From assembly GCA_028622995.1 (NCBI GenBank), contig JAJQJQ010000015.1, positions 3,038,001-3,102,000 on the forward strand: a DNA stretch of 64,000 nt, given 5' to 3'. Made by a program: the position numbers and the translations under genes. Below the pieces are notes generated by a model. That model did not search any database and was not told the origin of the DNA. It saw only the letters and a list, made by a program, of their open reading frames with translations. Source of the stretch: Panagrolaimus kolymaensis (lineage: Eukaryota > Nematoda > Chromadorea > Rhabditida > Panagrolaimidae). Below, piece after piece: positions 1-17,649 of this stretch (position 1 is the first letter of the stretch; every line of letters starts with the position of its first letter).

Positions 1-998
1 TCAAGAAAATGATTGATCCATCGTTCAATAAGTTCCATGTTATTCCTATTTGTGGTGTTGATTTTGTTGTTACAAATGGAGATGATGCTGTCATTTTTAC
101 GGATGAAATGGAAAAATTGCCTTGTGAAAAATCTCTCATTGTTCGAAAAACCATTAAACCATATTATGTAAGCTTTTGCTATTGTCTTAAAGATTCTTTA
201 AATGTTAATTTTAGGCTTCTACTAAAACATTTTCGCATGGTCCTATTGGTAAAGTTGAACCATTGGATGGAAAAGGTCATTGTATCAAACTTACATTAGT
301 TGTTGACGAAATTCGTTTACCATTCCTTTATCAAGAATATGTTATGATTCCTGAAATTGAAAAATTGCCAAAGAAACTTACTTTGAAGTCTGATTTGGAT
401 GTTCCAGTAATTGGTTTATTCGACAACACTTCTGTCATTTGCGTTCGCGATGAAAATGGATATGAATTTTTGCAATCTTGGAATGGCAAGTTTTTTTTAA
501 TTTCGAATATGGTAATGACTTTTTATTTTTAGGTAAATATGGTAATGATTTGTTCCTTAACTTTCAAAAAGAAACGCCAGAACTAGCTACTGATATCAAA
601 AAGGTTAAAGTTAAAGACCCTTTCATGGTTTATGGTATGTCAAAATTTTTATCGACCGCAATTAATTATTGTTTTCAGATATTTTGAAAATCCTTTCAAT
701 GCCAATTGACGATATCAAACTTGATCCTGATTGGGGATTCAAAATTACCAAGAACGCTGAAAAGAACCTTGTACTCGAATTTGATACTTTTGATGGAAAA
801 CGCAAAGCTGTTACTTCATTTTTGATTGGCCTCATTCTCAAAGAACATATCAAAGCAATCAAAGATGAAACTGGAAAGAAACCAGCTAAAATTGGATTTT
901 GTATCTTCGATGAGCTCAATGCTAATAAAAGAAAGAGAGTTGAAAATGGAATCAATGAAGCATGCAAGCTTATGAAAATTGAATGCCATTTTGTTTAA
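1..998 (+). CDS. Hsp70-like nematode family gene, 3' part (copy 1)
   Basis: The 5' end lies outside the window. Visible exons are 1-167, 215-485, 533-634 and 679-998, ending in TAA. The protein is closely related to the complete copy at 15311-17017 and the broken copy at 54904-56782, with the same intron positions. The last two exons resemble the start of an Hsp70 ATPase domain: a segment GLFDNTSVICVRDENGYEF in the place of the first phosphate-binding hairpin, then a KITKNAEKNLVLEF strand and a helix pattern ending ERKRVENGINEACKLMKI. The canonical DxGTTxS motif is degraded, so ATPase activity is doubtful. The intron at 486-532 starts with GC instead of GT. Function unknown; family relation is inferred from sequence pattern only. 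Confidence 0.75.
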
Positions 999-2654
999 TT
1001 TTTAATTTTGTCAATCTTTTGTTTTTTGTTACGTTTTTTTGATTTTATAAAGTTGTTTGTGAAAATTATCCAGTTTGCTTTGAGAATATATTGGGTTGTA
1101 AAATACATCATACCCAACTACACAAGATCATACAAAAAATATTGGTCTAATGTAATTCAAATTGAACACAAGTAAAGTGAAATCTGTAGATATTTGATTG
1201 GAGGAAAATTGGAAATCAGTTTTAAAAATTGAGATTGTCAACGACTCAAAATGACACATATGTCTATTTTTTTGCAATAAACAAGTTATTAAGGTTTTCA
1301 CGCATTTATTCACGAAAACTATTTGCGGTCGGTTTCGCTGATTGTTTTATCATTTTGTAGCCATAACATTAATAGCTGGCGACAGCTTTTATCTCATTTG
1401 AATTCTCTTTTTCTCTCATTGAATTTGAAAGATTTTTAGTAAGTTTAACAGTTGGCAAACCAGCTTTAACGCCATTTTGAACCTAATCAGAATGTTGTTT
1501 TACAATTTGTTTAAAAATCATTTCTTTAGAAAAATTATTTTGTTTTTCTTTATATCAAAAAAGAAATCATCTCCCGTGTTTTAAAGCTCCAGGAGACAAT
1601 CAATCCAACAACAAAAAAATTGGGCGGACAAGAAAAAAAAATTAATACAAAAATATGAAAATGAAAATAATAAAAAAAGCAGATCATGTGACACACGGCG
1701 GCAGAGGGATATAGTTTTTTTTCAATCAATCTATTTGACGACGATAAAAGAATGATGAAAACCAAATTTTTTAATCAAGAAAAATTAATCAGAAATTTTT
1801 TATTTTTTTATGGGGCAAGCATAAGCAAGAAAACATTTCATTTTACAAAAAAAAAATGAGACAATTATCTGGCGGGGCGTAATTACAAGAAGAATAAGAA
1901 AAATTACGGAAAAATATAAGCAACTCTTTTAAAAAAACATGAAACAACAAAGAAAGAAAAAACAATAAAAAGAAAATAACATTTTTTTGAAAAAATAAGT
2001 TTGGAATAGAATTTTTAATTTTATACAATCTTTTGCTTAATACTTTAAATTAATAAAATTAATAATAACTTTTTTATGCGTTAAATATAAAGACAAGATT
2101 TCAGAAAACTTTGTTGATAAACAAAAAAGAAGGACAAAACTTTTTCATTCTAAACCAAACATATTTTTTTCTTTCTAATAATATAAAAACAGGGTTTTGT
2201 TTTTTTACAGTATACAGATTATATAAAAGCGATGAAACAATTTTTAAAAAAATAAAAATAAGATTAGATTTTTTCGAGGACAAAAATGCACCCGTGCAAT
2301 TTAAAATAAAAAGAAAACTTGAAAACAAAAACTTTAAACATTTTTAAAAACTTTGAAATAAAACGGAAAAAAATAAACAACGCGCTTTTTTTGGATTTAT
2401 TTGTTGAAACTTTTTGACTTGATTTAATTCAAGAACAATTTCATTTTTGATGACGATAACCATCGAGAAGAGAAGTACACGATGTTGGTGTTTTTTTTTT
2501 GTAGCGAAGCCATCGAGGAAAAAGGATAATTCAAAGTTAGGCAGGCTATCCTTGGAAATGAAAATTGTTTGAAAATTGTAACAATAAAATATTTTAAAAC
2601 ATAAAATTGTTGAAAGCGTAATTTATCTTCTTTTTTCTTGGTTGTGGAAAAGTT
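999..2654. other. Intergenic, no gene seen
   Basis: AT-rich sequence between two convergent genes (the Hsp70-like copy 1 and Gs-alpha). Only short homopolymer-rich reading frames are present and none looks like protein. It presumably contains the 3' UTRs of both genes. Confidence 0.6.
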
Positions 2655-9052
<6,398 letters not shown>

Positions 9053-11898
9053 GAGGCGCATCTTCGGCATCGGTGACCAACGGCGGCGAGGCCGTCACCA
9101 AATAAAAAAGGTGGGAAAAAAAAGGAAGATAGGCAAACAAAAAAAGTTTCGCCTTCAAAAAAAGTGATTTTTCGGATTCAACAAAAAATAAATTTATATT
9201 TGTGAATCCAAAAATAATTTAAATATAGCAACAGCGACGGCAGCAGGAGTTGTCAATAAAATAATAATTGTTTTTTTTGTGGTAAAAGAGTAAAGTAAAT
9301 AATTCAATAATAAAATATTGACTTCTTTGTGTTTTGATTTAATTTTGACGACGTCGAATTTATAGCAATGTTTTTAAGGCCGCCAAAAGAAAAAGAAAAT
9401 AAGAAAAGAAGTATTGATTGATTTTGATATCGAAGAGAGAAAATGATTGAGTAAAATTGATAAATTAAATATTTATCAATTTATTGTAAAGCTGTTTGTT
9501 GCTATTGGCGGTGTTGATGGTAGTGGAGGAAGGAGGACGTAAATGATTGAGTGCCCTCCTTTTTATATGGTTGGAGTGTTGGTTTCTGCAAAAATACGAA
9601 TCAAAAATGGATAAAATGTAACAACAATAGTTCCGTTGCAATTCTGCAGCAGAATTGCTTTATTCGCGCAAAAATTTAAAAATAAAAATAAAATCATTTT
9701 TGTTGTTTTTTTTGTTTCCACGCAAAAAAAATTTGGTGAACACAGAAAATAAGCAAAGAAAAAAGGAGGAAAGGAAAAAAAGAAGAAAAGTATGGATCAA
9801 TCCCGAACAAGGGAGCCCCCACTCTCTTCCCTCCTTCTTCTTTCCTTTAGAAAACACAGAAAAAAAAAATACGCCAGGCATATAGAAGCAAGCAAGCAAA
9901 AGCAAGAGAGAAAAAGAAGAAAAAACAGGGGCCATTTTTTTTTTGTCGTAGTTATTGGTTGAAAAAGGAGGAGCTCCCCAAGCCAAGTTATTTTTTTTTC
10001 GTTATATATATTTTTTGCCTTCTCTTTTCACGCTTCTTTTTTTTCACAGGGGGCGTTGGGCAACAAGCAATATAGAAGACGAAGGACACAACAACAACCA
10101 CAACCATCCATCCATCCATCGAACTTAAATGAGAGCGGGGTTCCAATGAGTGAAAAAATAAAAAATACTAAAAAAATGCCAGAATATTTTACTGGCAGTC
10201 GTCGGTTGTCGGTCGCCTTCTTTTTTTCTTTCGGCAAGCTTTTTAAAAAAAGAGGAAAGAGAGATAGCACAACAAAAATAGCAACAACAAAAAATAGAAA
10301 AGCATGAAAGAATAGAATATATGTATTTATATCTATCTATTTTGTCTCTATATGCCCTATAGCAAAATAGTCATAGCTCTGTTTTCTTTCTTTGCTCCCT
10401 TTTTCTCTATCTTAAAGTTGGTGGTTGTCGTCGTCAGTCTTCGTTTGTCTTGCCAGCCGCCATCTCCATTTATTTGCCTTGAAGCCATAGAAATTTATTT
10501 TTGGCGATGGCAGAGAAATGAAGACTCTATAGTTAGAGAAAGAAAGATGGATATATATTGATGGGAGGAAAACAGCAACGACGAAGAATGTGGCAATGAA
10601 AAGCCGCCAATAGTGTGAAAGAGAAACAAGTCTCTTATTTTTTAGTATTCTTTTTCTTTAAAGAATTCAATCCTTACTCGCTTGCTTGCAGCTTTCTATA
10701 AAAATAACAGAAAAAAAGCATGGCTAACTGCAGTGGCAGCAGCGGTTGCTGTTACTTACTTATCTTTTTGGCATATTCAATAGTGTATGTCACATTTTTT
10801 CTTCTTATTTTTCGCTTGCTTGTTTTATTGTGTGGATTTTTAAAAAAATGTCCGTCGTCTAACTAACAAGAAAAAAGAAAAGACAAGCTTCAGCCATGGG
10901 GCATGTCTCTTGCTTGCTGGCTGTTTTAGAAAAAGACGGAGAGAGAATGGCAAAAATGCAAGAGAAAAAGCAATAAAAAAAAAAAAAAGACAGCCGCTGG
11001 CAATAATAATAATACTGGAAACACAAGTTTACACTCACACACATAAGAATAAAAGAGGATATCGACGCACGCAAGCAGTCATGTTTGTGTTACATAAAAA
11101 AAAATGGCAAAAAGGCGAAACAACAAAATAGCCGCAATTTGAGCAAAAATGAACAAAAAAAATTTCCTTTTTCTTTCATTTTTTCTTCTTCTTCTGAACC
11201 TTTTTTATTTTCGAGGGAAAAAGAAAAAGAGAAAAAAAAATTTTCCTTCTCATAAAAATGCTTTTAAAGTCGTCGTCGATGTCTTTCCTTCTTCTCTCGT
11301 TCTGGAGTTTTTTCATCAACGGACAAACTTTTTTTTTTATGCTGCTGCTTCCTCTTTCCTTTTTCCTTCAACAATCAACCCAACCAAGAAAAACACACTA
11401 ACTACAACAACAACCAAGCAAGCAAGTTAAAGCAAAGTCATTTGTTGCTTTTCTTGCAGCAGCTCCTCTGTGTCTCATTCGCAGCTCCAACAACAGTACC
11501 GCAATAACAGAAATGAGGGAAATATAAAGAGAGAGAGAGGACGAGGGAAGGTTGTTGGATGGTTGTCCATTCATCCATTCATATATATTGCCTTGTTTCA
11601 TAAAAAAAAAAAGATTCTAAAAATAAAAACCAGACGGTTGTCGCCTTTTTCTTCTTCTTTCGGTTGTGTGCTTCAAGAGTCTCGAAGTGATGGCAATTTT
11701 CTTTGTTAAATGAGTCTTTTCGTTTTTTATATTTTTTCTTCTATTCTCTCTCTTTTTTTTTGTTTGTCTTTCATTTTTTTCCTTCTCGTTTTTTTTGCTT
11801 TGGTTTTTTTTATGGAGAATTGACGAAAAAAAATATATTAGAACTTGCAAGTTGCAAGGACATGAAAATTAAAAAAATATATGATGATACATACACAT
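9053..11898. other. Upstream region of Gs-alpha, no coding gene seen
   Basis: The region contains the presumed promoter and 5' UTR of the Gs-alpha gene on the minus strand. It is dominated by A/T tracts, simple motifs (AAGCAAGCAAG, CATC repeats near 10105, GA runs near 11530) and short low-complexity reading frames that do not resemble proteins. Confidence 0.5.
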
Positions 11899-12362
11899 TA
11901 GGGTTCCGATCCTCCACCGAACTCAGGGATTTTCCCCGATTCCCCGGCCCGGGGAAACTCCCCGATTCCCCGTCCCCGACCAATATCGTTCCCCGGCCGG
12001 GGATTCCCCGATTCAGCTTTCCCAATCGGGGAATTCCCGTCCCTTCCCCGATCCATTTTTCACGGGGAAAAATACGGGGAGAATTTTTATTTTGTTTAAA
12101 ACATGGGTTTTTATTAGCCCAAACTCTAGATTCTTATTAATTAAGGCTAAATATGCTATTATTTACATAAAAGAAAAAAAATTTCCTTTAAAAAATGGCT
12201 TTTCAAAATGTCGGGAAAAATTTTTTGAATTTCGGGGATTCCCCGATTCCCCGTCCCCGACAGATGCTCTCCCCGGCCGGGGAATTCCCCGACTCAAAAT
12301 ACATTTTCGGGGATTCCCCGTTCCCCGACTTTTTCTCATTTCGGGGGAGGATCGGAACCCTA
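11899..12362. mobile_element. GC-rich hAT-type MITE, 464 bp
   Basis: Perfect 17-base terminal inverted repeats TAGGGTTCCGATCCTCC are flanked by an exact 8-base direct repeat ATACACAT (11891-11898 and 12363-12370). The termini and duplication size fit hAT elements. Both end regions are built of many GGGGATTCCCCG-like palindromic units; the centre (about 12080-12230) is AT-rich. Open frames across the GC part read as Pro/Gly/Arg repeats and are an artefact of the repeats. No transposase is encoded. One caution is that the flank is a short ACAT-rich repeat, so part of the duplication could be coincidental. Confidence 0.8.
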
Positions 12363-12370
12363 ATACACAT

Positions 12371-15310
12371 ACACATACATGAAATGAGGGTGAATCAGAT
12401 ACACGCTACGCAGCATGTTCATAACAACCTTAACTAAATATTATTTTTTTGGTAATTACTATTACTTTTTGTCTGCTAGGTCCAATAAATGGCTTAAAAA
12501 ATCAACAAGCCATTAAGTTGTTGCTATTTTTAGATCCTCAACTAGTTTTCTATTCAAGGCCAAGCAAATCCGCTTTAGGACAAAGAACAAACAACACCTG
12601 CAAATAATAAAACATATCATAAAAAAAATTTTAATGTAAAAAAATAGTTAAAACTCAAAACTTTTGAAACATTTTTTTTACACAAATGTTTTTTCGCTTT
12701 TTTTGTTTCAAATATCAACGTCGACAACGACAACGACCGCGACCGGATATCAGAAAAGTCGCGTGCTTTCCTTCTTCCTCTCATTCTAAAAGCAATTGAT
12801 GCTTTTTTTTGACCAAGAACAAAAGATTAAAAGAAAGCAAGCAAGCTTTTTTAAGATTGATCTGTCATTGATTCTTTATATTTTTTTACATTTAAATGAA
12901 ATATAATTATCATTGCAAAATGTTTTTAATTGACAAAAAAAATATGGAATGGAAAAAAGTTGAAAGACAAAAAATGAATAAACAGTTGTTTTATTAATTA
13001 AAAATGGGGTGATGATGAAGAAAATGGATAAAACAAAAAGATAGTAAATGATCAACTTTGGGGATAAAGTGAAATCGAATCTTTGTGTTTTAGTCGAAGA
13101 AAACATGATAAAGGTTCAAGGATTTGTCAAAAAAGAGACTTTTCATAATCAAGTAAATTGTCACAAGAGCCATTTTTTAGGTAAGCCATTGCTAAAGCTG
13201 TAAAAAAAATTTAAATAAAAGTCACAGATAATCAGCCTAATATTAAATCCAATTGTCTATTTCTTTCTTTGGTAAATTTTAGGAAAAGCAGCTATGCTAA
13301 AAATAATCAACCTCTCGTAATGGAACTGTTATTTTTCAAAGTGATCTTACTTACAACTTAATAAAAATGTTTTAAAAAAATACAAATACGAGAAATGAGT
13401 AAGAAATATTAATGAATTTTAAAATTTTGATAAGTGAAAAAGAAGCGGTGCAATAAATTTCATTTTGAAGAAGAAAAAAAAGTGGCAAGAATTTTTTTAA
13501 ATTTGTTTCTTTCAAAGCCTATTTTATTATAGAAAGTAAGAAAAGTACCGAAGTCGAGATTAATATAAAAAAAAGGAAGGTAAAGTGACAGTATTCATCT
13601 TTAAAAAAAACCTAATAAAAAATGGCTTTACTTACGACTAAAATAACTAAAATAAATAAGAGTTAAATAAAACCCGTTTAAACCGTGTCACACGCTATCA
13701 CCATCCTTACCTTTTTTCATTCTTTTTTAAAATAATTGTTTCCTTTTTTATCCCACACCTTTAAAAGGGTTTTTTTTATGTCAGGATTAAAAAAAGTCAC
13801 GCAAATGTCTTTTCTTTTATATAAAGAAAAATTGCAATTTACAATTTTTTTATGAAACCCAAGCTTCTTTATTTTGGCTGTAAAAGAACCATTTAAAAAA
13901 AATATCCTTGAAAATACAGTTATTTATAATTTCTTTAGAAAACAAAATTTACGACTTGCAGAAAAAAATAAAAATAATACAGTATCTTTACAATTTAAAA
14001 AAAAGGTGTAAATTTCAAAACAAAATTTACAGATTTCAATTAATAAATAATCTAAATTTATTAAGTTCAAAATAATTTGTAATTTTTGTATCTCGTAACT
14101 TCCAAAAAATCCATTTTTATTTAAATCACTCAAAAGAGATATGCTTGAAATTGATTGAACTTTACTTGAATTTTTAATTGCCAATGCGACTCTCGTCAAA
14201 TTTTACTTCATTTGTTCGAAGAAAATGTACTCGAATTTTACAATTCACTCTTACAAACTTAAAATTATTCATGATGTCAAGAAGAAAAAAATCGAATATG
14301 CTTTATAAATTCCATAAATGCAAAGTAAATGTCTTTTTATAAACTATTTTTTTGTTTGACTACAGTTTTGATCAAAAGTCTAAAAATAACCCATTCTTTT
14401 CTGTGCCTTCTCTTTACCATATCCTAACAACAAAAAAAGAGAAAAGAAGCTACAATCGCTTCTATCTAAAATAAGAAAGAGCCATTACTTCTTTCTAATA
14501 ACCTTTCATATCTTTACCGTATTTTCTCCTTTCTGAAAAAAGTAAAACTACAATCGTTGTCTCTAAAAATGGAAAGAAAAAAAGCTATTTTTAAACATAC
14601 ATTTTTTTGTATTCATTTTTTCCTTTTTTTAAATCATACAATTTTTATTTTTATTTTAATTATTCCAAGTGTACTTTGAACTTTTTCAGATAGAGCAGAA
14701 TAAAATGTTATTTAAAAAAAGGCACACAGGTAAATAAAGTCTGAGGTATATAAAAAAAATATGCAAGAGAGAGAAACAGAAAAAATGAGTTCCACCATAA
14801 AAAACCTTAATTATCTTTTTTTAGTATATTTTTTTTTCTAAAAATAGAAAAATGGTGTTATTACTTTTTTATTATTATTAATATATTCACTCAATCTTCT
14901 GTCAGTCGGTTAACCTTTATTGTAGTGTTCAAAGAAGCGAAAGAAAAAAAGTAAAAAATAACATTGTAAAAAAAGAGGTGAAATAACAACCAAAAGTAAA
15001 ATGTACTCAAAAAAACGACATTGCAATGAAAATCAGAAATATTTTATTCGAACAAAAGCTACGATATATGGTTGCTTTAAATTCACTCAATTTAAAAAAA
15101 AACCCATCTCTTGAAATTGCAGGAGATTTTTTAAGTCAGCTTTCGAAAAGCTCATAAAAAATAACAAATAAATTCGAACGAGTATCATTTTTCTTGGCGA
15201 AAAGCATCACAACTTTTTTTTTTGATATCCAATCATCCTAAACTTTTTTTACAAGTTTTTGCAACTAAATTAAAAGCACTTTGTGTTTTCAAAACTGATT
15301 TGATTCAATC
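12371..15310. other. Intergenic, no gene seen
   Basis: AT-rich sequence of about 2.9 kb upstream of the Hsp70-like gene that starts at 15311. I found no exon-like frame with protein character on either strand. Confidence 0.5.
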
Positions 15311-17017
15311 ATGGATAAACATAAGGTATTGTATCCGCCTATTCCTGTTAGTAATGATAAGAAGAAGAATTTGGTTTTATGGGTAATCGCGGCTGTAAAT
15401 GGTAATGGTCTTGATCTGTGCTATCTCAATGATGAATTTAAAAGTAAACCTGAAACCTCATTTTTGTCTGTTCCGAATATTGTTCCATTTTTCAATGACT
15501 CCAATAACTTTAAAAATATAAAAGCTGTATTTTCGAAAGTGGTTGAAAATGAAGAACCTGGTTTTCCACTCAATATGTCATTTCGTTTTATGATCGCAGA
15601 AGCATTAAGAAAGTTCAAAGTTCCATTCTATTTTATCAACCATCTTTATAACTTCGTAATTTGTAATTTGGTTGAAGCGAATATTTCTTCAAAATCTAAT
15701 GACGTCATCTTGAGCCTTGCCGTTAATGGCTATTTTACTGTAGCTACACATCTTTGCTATTCAAATGATGGATATGTTTTTGTTAGTAACAAAGGAGTTT
15801 GTTGCCTAAATCAAAGTGCAAATGAATTAAGAAACGAAATTCTTGGAAGCTGTGATCCTAAACATATTATTGTTCATGTTCAACCTGATTTTATTAGTGC
15901 TTTAACAATGACACGCCTTCAAAATTCCGTCTTTCCATCAAAACATATCATGATCGTGGATATGAAAGAAGAAAGTTTTGTTCCACTTACAAAAGAATTG
16001 TTCAAGAAAATGGTTGATCCATCGTTCAATAAGTTCCATGTTATTCCTGTATGCTGTGATGAATTTGTTGTTACAAATGGAAAAAATCATCGAGATGCTG
16101 TCATTCGTGTTGTTGAAATGGAAAAGGTGCCTTGTGAAAAATCTAAAATTCTTGGGAAGTTTCAAAAACCATATTATGTAAGTTTTAAATATTTTCGTTG
16201 TATTTTTAAATACATTGAGTTTTAGATTAGTCACTTGAAACTTAATGGCAAAATATATGAATCTGTTGGTAAGGTTGAACCATTGAAAGGAAAAGGTCAT
16301 CGAATCAAGCTTTCTTTGGTCGTGGATGAAAATGGTTTACCATTCCTTTATCAAGAATATGTTATGATTCCGGAAATTGAAGCTTTACTAAAGAAACTTA
16401 ATTCTAAATCTGATTTGGATGTTCCAGTAATTGGTTTATTCGATAACACTTCTGTCATTTGCGTTCGGGATGAAAATGGATATGACTTTTTAGAATCTTG
16501 GAATGGTATGTTTTTTACTTCACTATAATTTTAATAACTTTTTTTCTTTAGGTAAATATGGAAATGATTTGTTCCTTAACTTTCAAAAAGAAAAGCCAGA
16601 ACTCGTTACTGATATCAACAAAGTTAAAGTTAAAGTCCCTTTCACGGTTTATGGTATGTCAAAATTTTTATCGACGGCAATTAATTGTTGTTTTCAGATA
16701 TTTTGAAAGTCCTTTCAATGCATTTTGACGATATCAAACTTGACCCTGATTGGGAATTCAAGATTACCAAGAACGCTGAAAAGAACCTTGTTCTCGAATT
16801 TGATACTATTGATGGAAAACGCAAAGCAGTTACTTCATTTTTGATGGGTCTGATTCTCAAGGAACATGTTAAAGCAATCAAAGATGAAACTGGAAAGAAG
16901 CCAAATAAACTTGGATTTTGTATCTTCGATGATCTCAATGCTGATGAAAGAAAAAGAGCTGAAAATGGAATTGGCGAAGCTTGCAAGCTTATGAAGATTG
17001 AAAGCCATTTTGTTTAA
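15311..17017 (+). CDS. Hsp70-like nematode family gene, intact (copy 2)
   Basis: Exons 15311-16177, 16226-16505, 16552-16653 and 16698-17017 give 522 residues. This is the only undisrupted full-length copy of the three in the window. The N-terminal ~290 residues are unrecognised. The C-terminal ~200 residues look like the first lobe of an Hsp70 ATPase domain: residues GLFDNTSVICVRDENGYDF stand where the DxGTTxS hairpin would be, and the last stretch parallels the Hsp70 segment running through the VPAYF region, ending shortly before NEPTAAA would be expected. The substrate-binding domain is absent and the catalytic motif is lost, so a chaperone ATPase role is unlikely. No signal peptide is evident. 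Here the second intron has a normal GT donor, unlike the two sister copies. Confidence 0.8.
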
Positions 17018-17649
17018 TTTTGTCAATCTTTTTTTTTTGTTGTTGTTTTATTATAAAATATTAAAAAAATGATACATAGGAAAAGTGAACTTCATTGTAT
17101 TATATTGCTTTCTGTCGTGAATTTTACGGAGCGCAGCCCCAAAATATGTAATGCTACCGCAATACTTCGCATGAAAAACAGATTAGCGAAGGGACTGCTT
17201 TCTAAACAAAGTGTACGTGTTCATTAATTTTGGGCATACTTATATTCTTAATAATATTTTGCAACATAGTACAAATTATATAAAGATTTCATTGTATGTT
17301 TTCGTAATTTCAAATGCTTTAGGCAAACGCATTTCTTCGTTTATTTTTTTTTTACCAAAATCTCAAGCTCTAAAAATTTTCCACATGCTTTGTTTTCATT
17401 TTTGACCAACCCTAACTTGTTGCATTTTTTTTGTTTTCTTTTTTTAGCATGAACCCAGCAAGCACCTAACAATTCGGCCCAAAGGGAAATGAAAGAAAAA
17501 TGGGAGGAGATGGATGAAGTCAATACTTTTGGCTGCTTTCCCATTTTGCTGTTGCAGCTAGAAGTGGTCGATTGGTAGCGGCCTTGCTTTATTTTATAAG
17601 TGCTTTTTGAATTAAAAGTTTTTGCCAAAAAAAAATTGAAAATAAATTT
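17018..17649. other. Intergenic
   Basis: Short spacer between two genes on the same strand. A less AT-rich patch at about 17110-17200 has no defined ends or coding frame that I can identify. Confidence 0.5.

Noticed and set aside
9053..9070. Two upstream in-frame ATGs of the Gs-alpha gene
   Set aside because: Using them would bury the MGC lipidation motif that the family requires at the very N-terminus.
9660..9986. Reading frames of about 100 residues around 9655-10307
   Set aside because: Composition is pure poly-F/poly-K from A/T tracts, with no splice partners or domains.
11703..12382. Pro/Gly/Arg-rich open frames across the GC-rich block
   Set aside because: They come from the GGGGATTCCCCG repeats of the transposon; they read similarly on both strands and lack any protein context.
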